Source: Rubripirellula reticaptiva (lineage in GTDB: Bacteria; Planctomycetota; Planctomycetia; Pirellulales; Pirellulaceae). Taken from it: a stretch of 64,000 bases of DNA. The notes beneath the pieces were generated by a model. The model did not search any database, was not told where the DNA came from, and saw only the letters and a list, made by a program, of their open reading frames with translations. The stretch spans positions 868,001 through 932,000 of the forward strand of contig NZ_SJPX01000001.1 in the NCBI RefSeq assembly GCF_007860175.1, in the 5' to 3' direction. This document shows, in pieces, positions 1 to 8,149 of the stretch. The translations under genes were made by a program, and so were the position numbers. Every line of letters begins with the position of its first letter. The first letter of the stretch is position 1.

Positions 1-329
1 ACACCAAGTTGGTCGCTGTGATGATCGGAAACGATCCGCTGATAGGCATAGAACGGTTGGTGACCGCCGGTCTTGGTGTAGATCGTGGACGTACCGATAA
101 TCTCACCTACTTCGTTATCGATCACATTGGAATCATCGACCATCACCAACACGAACGGTTCGTCTCGCGTTGACGCTCCGATGCGACTCATTGCAAACAC
201 CGACTGCTCGATTCGATCGAGCAGTTGCTCACCATTCAACTGCAGCGACGTCAGACCTCGCGTCGCCGATCGGACCAACTTTAAGAGATCGTCGAAGTCA
301 TCAATACGAACGGCGCGTACCATCATCAT
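1..329 (-). CDS. astA: Arginine N-succinyltransferase AstA, N-terminal part (cut by window edge)
   Basis: The minus strand is open from an ATG cluster at 321-329 to the window edge, giving about 109 residues of the protein N-terminus. The translation begins MMMVRAVRIDDFDDLLKLVR and continues with a GLTSLQLN segment and a GTSTIYTKTGG stretch, the arrangement typical of the AstA family (GNAT-like acyltransferases that move succinyl from succinyl-CoA to the alpha-amino group of arginine in the ammonia-producing AST pathway). Three consecutive ATG codons make the exact start ambiguous by two residues. It lies about 30 bases downstream of the aminotransferase gene on the same strand, so it is probably the third gene of an operon whose remaining members lie outside the window. 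The catalytic part is not visible. Confidence 0.8.
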   Translation of the reverse strand, partial: MMMVRAVRIDDFDDLLKLVRSATRGLTSLQLNGEQLLDRIEQSVFAMSRIGASTRDEPFVLVMVDDSNVIDNEVGEIIGTSTIYTKTGGHQPFYAYQRIVSDHHSDQLG

Positions 330-359
330 CGCGATACTCTCCCAGAGAAGCGTGAACGC

Positions 360-1796
360 CTAACCCAGCTTCTTTGCAAACGCTTCGAGCGACTTGTCGA
401 GCAATCCGATCGCCGCATCGATGTGATCGTGAGTCGTCGTGACCGGCGGAGGCAAAAACCGGATACGCGTGGGATCGCCACCACAAAGAAAACAGAGCAG
501 GCCGAGATCAAACATCGTATCCATCAACAGTTTCGCTTGGTCGTAACTGCCATCGCCGGGCGTGAAGGCAATCATCATGCCTTCGCCGAATGGACCATTT
601 ACCAACTTGGGATACTTCTGGTGAAGCTTTTCCAGTGCGGCGGCAAAATAAGCGTGGCGAGTCATATTCTTGCCCGTTTTGCCAAAGCATCCTTCCGCAT
701 CTAGCAATTCCAAGATTTTTATGCCGGACGCGATCGACGAAGATGCCCCTGTGAACGTTTGGCTTAGCAGAGGCCCCTTGGGCACAAAGTCTTTTCCGTA
801 AAGCGTCGCACACACCTGCGTGATCTTGCCGAGCGTGACGATGTCAGCAAATTCGTCCAAACCGTAATGCTGGAAAGCGAAGGGCATCGAGGTGCGCGAG
901 AAGGATTGAACTTCATCAAAGATGATCGGAACGCCGGCATCGCGAAGCGGCTTGGAAATCGCAGCGAAAAATTCGTGGCTGCCCGGATAATATCCGCCTT
1001 CCCCAGCGACCGGTTCGGCCCAAAAAGCTGCATAACGACCGGGATGACGTTTGAGCAATCGATGGAGTTCATCGACGGCCCATTTTTGGCTTCGCTTGGG
1101 ATTGGCTTGATCGCGAAACGGCAAGTAGTCGACGTTCACGACCAGCGGCAATCCCATACGGTACTTTGCCTTGTCCGTCAAAGCAGCCATCGCTAGCGAT
1201 CGACCGGCAAATGCATTGTCAAACGCGATCACTCGATCGGCCGGCGAGTTGTGATGCATCGCAATCTTCAGCGCGTTTTCGTTCGCCATCGCGCCACTTG
1301 TCGAAAGCAAACAGTGATCCATGCGAGCGCCATTCTTTTTGGCTAACTCGATCAACCGTTCGCTCATCTTGATGCTTGGCGGATGCTGTTGCAGGTTCCC
1401 CTGCATGACCGTGTCTTCTAGAGCGCCGTCGATGGCCGCGTCGATCATGGCCGGATGGCTATGCCCACAACCATGCACGCCGATGCCGCCGATGAAGTCC
1501 ATCTTAATGCTGCCGTCGGCCAACTCGACCATCGGGCCGTTACCCAAGCCTGACGAAAGATACGGTAAGAAAGGCGGACCACCACGGGTCGCCCCCAATC
1601 GTTCAAGCAATGCTTGATACGACGTCACCAGTGCCGGATCAGGATCCTTGGGCGCGGTCATCGTGGCGGAGTGGTCGGCAACAGCTTCGGCGATCAAGCG
1701 ACGGGCTTCGGCGATTCGCGGGTCCGCTCGCAGCGATTCTGCATTCAACGACTTTTTGACCGATGATTCCACGACAACTGACTCCGGGACCGACAA
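360..1796 (-). CDS. Class III PLP-dependent aminotransferase (ornithine/lysine-type)
   Basis: A protein of 478 residues with the fold-type I class III layout: a glycine-rich GGIGVHGCGHSHP segment, a STSGAMANENALK phosphate-binding region, the IIFDEVQSF motif with the PLP-contacting Asp, and TLGKITQVC carrying the likely Schiff-base Lys. A TQVC sequence right after that Lys is something I associate with L-lysine 6-transaminase relatives rather than classic ArgD/AstC proteins, so the amino donor is uncertain (lysine, ornithine or succinylornithine). The open frame begins with TTG at 1796; no ATG gives a better start and the ribosome binding site is weak, so the N-terminus is unsure. It sits between an M20 peptidase gene and astA on the same strand, which favours a role in arginine or ornithine breakdown. 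Confidence 0.85.
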   Translation of the reverse strand: MSVPESVVVESSVKKSLNAESLRADPRIAEARRLIAEAVADHSATMTAPKDPDPALVTSYQALLERLGATRGGPPFLPYLSSGLGNGPMVELADGSIKMDFIGGIGVHGCGHSHPAMIDAAIDGALEDTVMQGNLQQHPPSIKMSERLIELAKKNGARMDHCLLSTSGAMANENALKIAMHHNSPADRVIAFDNAFAGRSLAMAALTDKAKYRMGLPLVVNVDYLPFRDQANPKRSQKWAVDELHRLLKRHPGRYAAFWAEPVAGEGGYYPGSHEFFAAISKPLRDAGVPIIFDEVQSFSRTSMPFAFQHYGLDEFADIVTLGKITQVCATLYGKDFVPKGPLLSQTFTGASSSIASGIKILELLDAEGCFGKTGKNMTRHAYFAAALEKLHQKYPKLVNGPFGEGMMIAFTPGDGSYDQAKLLMDTMFDLGLLCFLCGGDPTRIRFLPPPVTTTHDHIDAAIGLLDKSLEAFAKKLG

Positions 1797-1892
1797 CGAT
1801 GGGGATTGAAAAGAACGATTCGCGATTCACAACGCAGGAACATAGTAACGCTTGCGGCCGAAAAGGTTCAGGCGCCGCCGATTTCGTGGCTA

Positions 1893-3131
1893 TCACGTTT
1901 CCTGACTAGCGTGTTCTTGACCAGCGAAGCTGGCAATCAGGGCGGCAACCGTCAACGCGGCCGGTGCGATCGAGTCGACTTCGCAGAACTCGGTCGGACT
2001 GTGCAGCCCATCGCCAGAAACGCCCATTGTGTCGACATTTTTCAGTCCCCAGGCGGCCAGCTTTGATCCATCACAAGCACCGCCCGTATCGGACCAGCGA
2101 ACTGACCGTCCCGCAAACTTCGCGGCTTGTTCGACGGCCTGCTGCATTTCTCGACCGACGGCGTCGACACGCTTTGGTGGCGAGTGAAATTCACCCTGCA
2201 AGGCGACGCGAAAATCGTCCTGGCAAAACTGCTGTGCCAGGTCCGTTAGCGACTGCTGCACCCGCACCATCGCATCGGCGTCGGTGACTCGCACGTTCAA
2301 CTGAACTGCCGCATGGTCGGGCACACGATTTAGCGGGCCGCCGCCGGTGATGCGACCGACATTGACCAGAACTCCAACGTCTGGATCGTGCAAAGATGTG
2401 ATTTCGGGGACTAGCTTGGCCAAATGAACGATTGCGTTTCGACCGTCTTGCGGATTGCGACCTGCGTGAGCCGATCGGCCGCGGACGACAAACACAAAGT
2501 TGCCGGATCCTTTGCGATTAGCGACCAGCGACCGGTCCGGCAACGTCGGTTCGAAGACAAGTGCTTGATCAAACTGACCAACCATCGCGTGAATGGCTTC
2601 GCTCGATGCGGTGGTGCCAATTTCTTCGTCCGGATTCAACAAAATTGAGACGCCAACGCCATCTGCCAAGCCGAACTTCAAAACCGCTTCCATTGCCAGC
2701 TTGATGACCGCGATGCCGCCCTTGGCATCGGCCGTTCCGGGCCCCACCAGACGGTTCCCCATCCGCACACATCGATTGGGCTCGATGCCTGGGGGATAGA
2801 CGGTATCATAGTGAATCATCATCAAGATTCGTCGCTTGGAAGACACATTGTGGTGCCAGACCAACAGTGGGCCTGTCGGTTTGCGAAGCAATTCTTCGGA
2901 ATCTCCGATCAGTTTCAATTCGGGCAGTTCAACGGAATCGAACTGGACTCCGACTCGACCAAAGTCTTCGATCAGCATCGCAGCCATTGATCGCAGGCTG
3001 GTCGAGTCCATGGACCACGAATTTTGATCGCACCAGCGAACCAATTCGGCGACCGACGACTCGGTTCGCCCGCCAATCCACTGGGCCGCTGCGTTGATTC
3101 GTTCGGTAAGCTTGGCGGACGACGATTCCAC
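1893..3131 (-). CDS. M20 family metallopeptidase (CPG2/ArgE/DapE-like amidohydrolase)
   Basis: 412 residues with the di-zinc M20 signatures in order: MIHYDTVYP (metal His and Asp), GPGTADAKGG (bridging Asp), NPDEEIGT (catalytic and metal Glu pair), GRSAHAG in the dimerisation lid domain, and a C-terminal DGLHSPTEF carrying the last metal His. Such enzymes cleave N-acyl or gamma/alpha peptide bonds of amino acids (carboxypeptidase G2, acetylornithine deacetylase). No signal peptide is seen, so it is probably cytoplasmic. The frame opens with GTG at 3131. It is the first gene of a minus-strand set with the aminotransferase (96-base gap) and astA. It could replace AstE by removing a succinyl group from succinylglutamate; this is inference from context only. 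Confidence 0.85.
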   Translation of the reverse strand: MESSSAKLTERINAAAQWIGGRTESSVAELVRWCDQNSWSMDSTSLRSMAAMLIEDFGRVGVQFDSVELPELKLIGDSEELLRKPTGPLLVWHHNVSSKRRILMMIHYDTVYPPGIEPNRCVRMGNRLVGPGTADAKGGIAVIKLAMEAVLKFGLADGVGVSILLNPDEEIGTTASSEAIHAMVGQFDQALVFEPTLPDRSLVANRKGSGNFVFVVRGRSAHAGRNPQDGRNAIVHLAKLVPEITSLHDPDVGVLVNVGRITGGGPLNRVPDHAAVQLNVRVTDADAMVRVQQSLTDLAQQFCQDDFRVALQGEFHSPPKRVDAVGREMQQAVEQAAKFAGRSVRWSDTGGACDGSKLAAWGLKNVDTMGVSGDGLHSPTEFCEVDSIAPAALTVAALIASFAGQEHASQET

Positions 3132-3270
3132 AAGATTGGACTTTCAAAAAGACGATTTGCCATAAAAACGGCGAACCAGCCCAGGCTGGGCCGCGAACGG
3201 CATGGTTCTCTTCACCGCAAGATCCGTTATTCTGCTAAGCTTCGAGATTGGAGATTCATCGAGTAATTTT

Positions 3271-4839
3271 ATGGGCGAAATACTGCTCTATTACAGACGG
3301 CCCGACCCGACGACTTGGGTTTACTTGTCGTCGTTCTTGGCCATTGGATTGTACTTCGTTTTCCATCGGTTCTGGAGCATCCGGAATCTCGACATTCTGC
3401 TGATCATCTTGTTGGCCCCTGGATTGTTGATCGTCCACGAGGGATACCGGCGACAATTGGTTCAGTCCGAGGCGATAGTGCGGTCGGAGTCTAGCGGAGA
3501 AGTCCCAGAGAAGCCTAAATCGGACATCAGTCCAGTAAAGTCGCTAGCGTCATCGCTGCCGATTTTCGCGTTGTTCCAGATCGACACCGATCCTGTGGCC
3601 GATGCGGCTGAAACGCAGAATACGGCTGAAGCAGAAAATTCTGCTGAAACACTCGATGCACCCGACCAGACGCCGGTGGCCGAGCCGATTCCGCTAGGTC
3701 CACGGGACATCCAACGATGGGGATTCATCTACCTGTTCATCGTCGAAGCGTTTCTGCTGCTGCGGTTGATGCTGGATCCGTTGATGGTTCGACGGCCACT
3801 GCTTGACCCCAACCTGACCAGTGGCGGATTGACCTTTATCGGAATTTCGTTGTTCATTTTCATGATGGCGAATGTCGTGACGAGCGATTCACGGATCCAG
3901 GTCACTCAGGGGCCAGCCCTTGGACCGGGCTATGCGATGATGAACATGTTGCCAGCGATTCCGACGCGTCCGATCAGTGACGAGATCGGCGGCGCCTCGT
4001 TGCAAGAGATGCCGACGGCGACAGATACGTCAAACTCGCAGTCTCGATTGGCGACCGTTGCCAAGGCACTCGCTATAGCTGCCCATTTGGCGATCGTGAC
4101 GGGAATCGTATTGATCGGCAATCGTCACTTTGCCAACATTCGCGCCGGCGTTGGCTGCGCGACGCTGTACCTGATGCTGCCTTACACCGCTCAAATGACC
4201 GGCCGTGTTGACCATGCTTTGCCAGCCGCGCTTTTATTATGGGCGGTGCTGTCGTATCGACGTCCGTTAGTCGCCGGCATCTTCCTTGGACTCGCCGGGG
4301 GTTTGGTGTATTACCCGCTGTTCTTGCTGCCGCTTTGGTTTAGTTTCTACTGGCAACGGGGCGCTCGGCAATTTGCAATCGGTGTGGTTGGAATGTTGGC
4401 GTTGCTGATGATCGCGCTTTCGTTCGACGACACGGCATCGCTGACCGAACATTTTCGGCGGATGTTTGGGCTGCTCAATCCGAACCGCGATTCGATTGGG
4501 CTTCGTGGATTTTGGAGTCTGGGCCCCGAACCGATTTGGCGACTGCCTGTGATTGTTGCGTTCGTCATCCTGTGCGCGTTCTTCGCAGCGTGGCCGGCTC
4601 AAAAGAATTTGGGCACCCTGATCAGCGGATCGGCCGCGGTGATGGTGGCGTCTCAGTTCTGGCATGGCTATGGCGGCGGACTCTACATCGCATGGTTCCT
4701 GCCGCTATTGCTGCTGGCCGTCTTTCGTCCCAATCTGCAGGACCGCATCGCGACCAAGGTAGTGATAACGGGCAAACGATCGATGGGCGGAAAATCCAAT
4801 TTAGCCATCGCAGGTTTCGCCGCTGGAACTCAGTCCTGA
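3271..4839 (+). CDS. Polytopic membrane protein, GT87/mannosyltransferase-like architecture
   Basis: Predicted start is the ATG at 3271 (MGEILLYYRRPD...); the open frame extends upstream to 3202 but without a convincing start. About 522 residues with two N-terminal hydrophobic segments, a soluble Ala/Glu-rich stretch at roughly residues 75-145, and at least eight further membrane segments in the C-terminal half. The segment GRVDHALPAALLLWAVLSYR followed by LAGGLVYYPLFLLPLW resembles the multi-spanning C-type glycosyltransferases (family 87 or mannosyltransferases), but I see no decisive catalytic motif. The following gene encodes a membrane-bound MutS-like ATPase on the same strand, 150 bases downstream. 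The last codons run into a 12-base tandem repeat. Function not assigned. Confidence 0.7.
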   Translation: MGEILLYYRRPDPTTWVYLSSFLAIGLYFVFHRFWSIRNLDILLIILLAPGLLIVHEGYRRQLVQSEAIVRSESSGEVPEKPKSDISPVKSLASSLPIFALFQIDTDPVADAAETQNTAEAENSAETLDAPDQTPVAEPIPLGPRDIQRWGFIYLFIVEAFLLLRLMLDPLMVRRPLLDPNLTSGGLTFIGISLFIFMMANVVTSDSRIQVTQGPALGPGYAMMNMLPAIPTRPISDEIGGASLQEMPTATDTSNSQSRLATVAKALAIAAHLAIVTGIVLIGNRHFANIRAGVGCATLYLMLPYTAQMTGRVDHALPAALLLWAVLSYRRPLVAGIFLGLAGGLVYYPLFLLPLWFSFYWQRGARQFAIGVVGMLALLMIALSFDDTASLTEHFRRMFGLLNPNRDSIGLRGFWSLGPEPIWRLPVIVAFVILCAFFAAWPAQKNLGTLISGSAAVMVASQFWHGYGGGLYIAWFLPLLLLAVFRPNLQDRIATKVVITGKRSMGGKSNLAIAGFAAGTQS

Positions 4840-4881
4840 ACTCAGCTTTAAACTCGGTCTTGAACTCTGGCTTGAATTGGG
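4826..4881 (+). repeat. Degenerate 12-bp tandem repeat, four full copies plus a partial one
   Basis: Units begin at 4826, 4838, 4850 and 4862 (GAACTCAGTCCT, GAACTCAGCTTT, AAACTCGGTCTT, GAACTCTGGCTT), then a partial GAATTGGG. The array covers the stop codon of the upstream membrane protein gene (TGA at 4837-4839). Twelve is a multiple of three, so array length changes upstream of the stop would keep the frame. Confidence 0.7.
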
Positions 4882-4992
4882 CCACGGAACTCGCGGGCCT
4901 CGCCGCCTGAGACTTTGCCGCCCGCGTTTCCTGGATCCGATAACCATTAGCGCCGTGCACTCACCAGTGCCAAAATATCCATCGAGAATGCC

Positions 4993-6987
4993 TTGAACGA
5001 ATCCGTCCCCGCCCCTGAATCGGCTCCCGACCTTGACCCGCACGACGCCAGCGATGCGGTCGCGCGGTACCAATCACAACTAGAAACCATCAACGCCAAA
5101 AGCAACGAGTTGGTGGCCAAGGATCGGTTGATTGGTAAGTTCCGAGTCGTGTTGTTCTTTGCCGCGATCGTGTTTTGGGTCGTTGGCTATTCAAGCGACA
5201 ACTTGTCAGGTGCCGTCTATTTGGGATGGTTTATGTTGTTGGCATTCTTTGTTGCCGCAACACTGAATGAACCGATCCGTGATTCGATCGACGAACTGAA
5301 ACGACACCGCAGTGTGTTCGAACGACTGATCGCAAGACTGCAGCGAAACTGGGACACGTTGGCAACGAAACGACTGACCCGCCAACTGGCGTCGATCGAA
5401 TTGGCCGGCCATCGCCGCGAAGTGGCAGGCGACTTGGACCTGCTCGGCCGAGCCTCGCTGTTCCATCTCGTTTCGATGGCTGCGACCACGCCTGGAATCA
5501 AGACGCTCGCCCATTGGTTGTCCGGCCCCGCCGTTGCGAAAGTTGCGATCGAGCGAGCCGCAGCCGTCGATGCGCTCGCCCCGATGCGTGAACAGCGACT
5601 GCGTTTCTATACGTTGGCTCGCGAAGTCGGCGACAGCACGGGCGACCCCGAGCATTTTACCGAATGGGCCACGGGCGATGCATGGTTGAAGCACCGCGGT
5701 TGGCTGTCGACATGGGCAAAACTATCGGTGGTAATCGCCTGCCTGCTATTTGCTGGCGTGGTGCTGGGCAGCATACTTTCAATCTCGGCCATTGTTTTCA
5801 AAGCTTCCTTGGTCGGCTTGGTCGCGTTGATCATCGTCAATCTGTTGATCACAACGATGGTGCTGGGGCCTGCCCACCAGATCTTTTCCATTGCGATGGC
5901 TAACCGACGGATGGTCAGCGATTACGAAGAGATCTTTTCAGCCGCCGATTGGCTGCCAACGTCAAATACAAAGACAAGTACAAAAACGTCGGACGCCAAA
6001 ACATCCGAAACGGATGGTGTCCTGACTCGAATCCGATCCAGCATGGTCGACGGCGACCGCTGTGCCGTCGAAGGCATGCGAGCGTTGCAGCGAGTCGCAA
6101 AAGCAGGCGCACTGCGTCAGTCCGCAGGCACTTTTTTGCTGTACCTGCCACTACAAGCGTTCGGGTTGTGGGACGTATGGGTTCTAAAACGTCTCGAAGA
6201 CTGGCAAGCGACGTATCGCGATCAAGTCGCGGGCTGGTTCGATGCACTTGGCGAATTGGAGACGCTCGTTTCCATCGCTGCACTTCGCGATGAATACCCA
6301 ACTTGGGCCAAGGCAACTTGGATCACAGACCCCGACAAAGCCACGGTCAAAGCAACCGCAATCGGCCATCCACTGCTGCCCGACGGATCACGAGTTCGCA
6401 ATAACGTCCAAGTCGGTCCTCCGGGAACACTGTTGTTGGTCACCGGCAGCAACATGTCGGGCAAAAGCACGATGCTTCGCAGTGTCGGATTGAGCGTTTC
6501 GCTAGCTGGCATTGGGGCACCGGTGTGTGCCGAAAGTTTCGAAACGGCGTCGGTGGAATTGGCAACCAGCATTCGCGTCAGTGATGATGTCAGCGAAGGA
6601 GTTTCGTTCTACATGGCGGAACTGAAACGACTAAAAAGCGTGGTGGACTTGGCTCGGCAAATGGCAAAAAATCACGACAGAGTCTGCTTGTTCTTGCTTG
6701 ATGAAATTCTGCAAGGCACGAACAGTCGCGAACGTCAAATCGCGGTGGTGCAAGTATTACGACACCTAATGGATTCCAAAGCCATCGGCGCAATCACGAC
6801 GCACGACTTGGAACTGGCGGATGAACCCGAGTTGCAATCGATCGCAACCACCGTCCACTTCCGGGAAACGATTCGCCCAGACGCCGAAGGCAACGAACAG
6901 ATGACGTTTGATTACCAAATGCGACAAGGTGTTTCGCCGACCACCAACGCGCTGCGTTTGTTAGAAATGGTCGGGCTGGGGAAATAG
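4993..6987 (+). CDS. Membrane-anchored MutS-family ATPase
   Basis: 664 residues starting at a TTG (4993); the ATG at 4988 is out of frame. Two hydrophobic helices lie near residues 50-95 and two more near 245-310, separated by a MutS core/lever-like helical region. The C-terminal third is a MutS ATPase: Walker A GSNMSGKST at 485-493, Walker B CLFLLDEILQGTNSRER, and a THD segment (AITTHDLELA). The mismatch-reading domain I with its Phe-x-Glu motif is absent, so canonical mismatch repair is unlikely. Relatives with this membrane-helix plus MutS-V layout occur in several phyla and are usually annotated only as MutS-related. The upstream gene is a membrane protein on the same strand and the downstream gene is convergent. 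Confidence 0.85.
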   Translation: MNESVPAPESAPDLDPHDASDAVARYQSQLETINAKSNELVAKDRLIGKFRVVLFFAAIVFWVVGYSSDNLSGAVYLGWFMLLAFFVAATLNEPIRDSIDELKRHRSVFERLIARLQRNWDTLATKRLTRQLASIELAGHRREVAGDLDLLGRASLFHLVSMAATTPGIKTLAHWLSGPAVAKVAIERAAAVDALAPMREQRLRFYTLAREVGDSTGDPEHFTEWATGDAWLKHRGWLSTWAKLSVVIACLLFAGVVLGSILSISAIVFKASLVGLVALIIVNLLITTMVLGPAHQIFSIAMANRRMVSDYEEIFSAADWLPTSNTKTSTKTSDAKTSETDGVLTRIRSSMVDGDRCAVEGMRALQRVAKAGALRQSAGTFLLYLPLQAFGLWDVWVLKRLEDWQATYRDQVAGWFDALGELETLVSIAALRDEYPTWAKATWITDPDKATVKATAIGHPLLPDGSRVRNNVQVGPPGTLLLVTGSNMSGKSTMLRSVGLSVSLAGIGAPVCAESFETASVELATSIRVSDDVSEGVSFYMAELKRLKSVVDLARQMAKNHDRVCLFLLDEILQGTNSRERQIAVVQVLRHLMDSKAIGAITTHDLELADEPELQSIATTVHFRETIRPDAEGNEQMTFDYQMRQGVSPTTNALRLLEMVGLGK

Positions 6988-7038
6988 TACTCAATTTGCC
7001 ATCGTCGCCGGAGAGCGGAAACCAACATCACCATTCGC

Positions 7039-8097
7039 TTAGCGATTGACGAAATTAATCAGTGCGCGCAACCGACCAAGGGACCGGCGGTTGAAGTGGA
7101 ACACCAATCGCGGCATCTCGGCCAAATCGGGTTCGCCACTTTCCTCGGGCAAAGCTCCGCGCTGTTGAAACGAGCCGTCGACGATGATGTCTTCAAACTT
7201 GGCTTGAATCTGTCCCATGTGTTCGTCCGACAAACGTCGTTTCAAACGCATGACGACCTGATCGCCCACGTACCGCATGCTGTGATAAACGCGATAAAAA
7301 CCTAAGACCTCTTCGATCGCTTCGTCGACCGAATTGGTGATCTTGTACAGATTGACGTCGGCGGGACTGATCATTCCATTGCCAAGCAATTGCTTGCGAA
7401 TGAATTCCCCCAAGTCCTTCCAATAGCTTCCGCCGGGATGGTCCACCAAGACCAACGGAATCATGGTTTGCTTGCCGGTCTGCATCAGCGTGATCGTTTC
7501 GAACGCTTCATCGATCGTGCCAAAGCCGCCCGGCATACAAATCACCGCACTGCACTCTTTGACGAACATCAACTTGCGAGTGAAGAAGTACTTCATCGTT
7601 ACCAGTTTTGCATCGCCTTCGATGTAAGGATTGGCTCCCTGTTCGAAGGGCAACATGATGTTCAAACCCATCGATGCTTCGCGACCGGCACCACGATGAC
7701 CAGCTTCCATGATGCCACCGCCAGCCCCCGTAATCACCATCCAACCGTGGCCGGCAAATCGCCGACCGATTTCCACAGCGGCTTGATACTCGGGATGCTC
7801 GGGCAACGTCCGAGCGGAACCGAAGATCGTCACTTTGCGGCGCCGACGGTAGGGACGAAAGACCGTGAAAGCGTAACGCAGCTCGCGCAACGTCCGTGAC
7901 AAAATCTTCAAATCGCCTCTTGCGGTCTTGTCCTTTTCCAAACGGTCGACTGTGTGTCGCATGACCCGAAACAGGTCCTGCGAATCGTCGCTTGAAATCG
8001 GATCGTCAGCCGGTTGAGGCCGCTTATGCTCGTCCTCGCCAATCGCTTCTTTGGGAAGCGATCTCGAAATATCGACTGGCTGTTCGTCCTGATCCAT
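7039..8097 (-). CDS. LOG-family (TIGR00730-like) Rossmann-fold protein
   Basis: 352 residues. The core has KVTIFGSARTLPEHPEY, ITGAGGGIMEA and the signature PGGFGTIDEAFE, matching the LOG/lysine-decarboxylase-like family. Some members are cytokinin riboside 5'-monophosphate phosphoribohydrolases; others are nucleotide-binding proteins of unknown role. An N-terminal extension of about 85 residues and a C-terminal basic tail lie outside the core, longer than the usual 180-240 residue LOG proteins. The ATG at 8097 is the start. nhaA lies upstream on the same strand with a 52-base gap, so the two may be co-transcribed. Substrate not predicted. Confidence 0.85.
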   Translation of the reverse strand: MDQDEQPVDISRSLPKEAIGEDEHKRPQPADDPISSDDSQDLFRVMRHTVDRLEKDKTARGDLKILSRTLRELRYAFTVFRPYRRRRKVTIFGSARTLPEHPEYQAAVEIGRRFAGHGWMVITGAGGGIMEAGHRGAGREASMGLNIMLPFEQGANPYIEGDAKLVTMKYFFTRKLMFVKECSAVICMPGGFGTIDEAFETITLMQTGKQTMIPLVLVDHPGGSYWKDLGEFIRKQLLGNGMISPADVNLYKITNSVDEAIEEVLGFYRVYHSMRYVGDQVVMRLKRRLSDEHMGQIQAKFEDIIVDGSFQQRGALPEESGEPDLAEMPRLVFHFNRRSLGRLRALINFVNR

Positions 8098-8149
8098 GAA
8101 ACTTCGGGGGCAAAGGGAAAGGGTTGTCTGACTCTACTATGGCGGTCAA

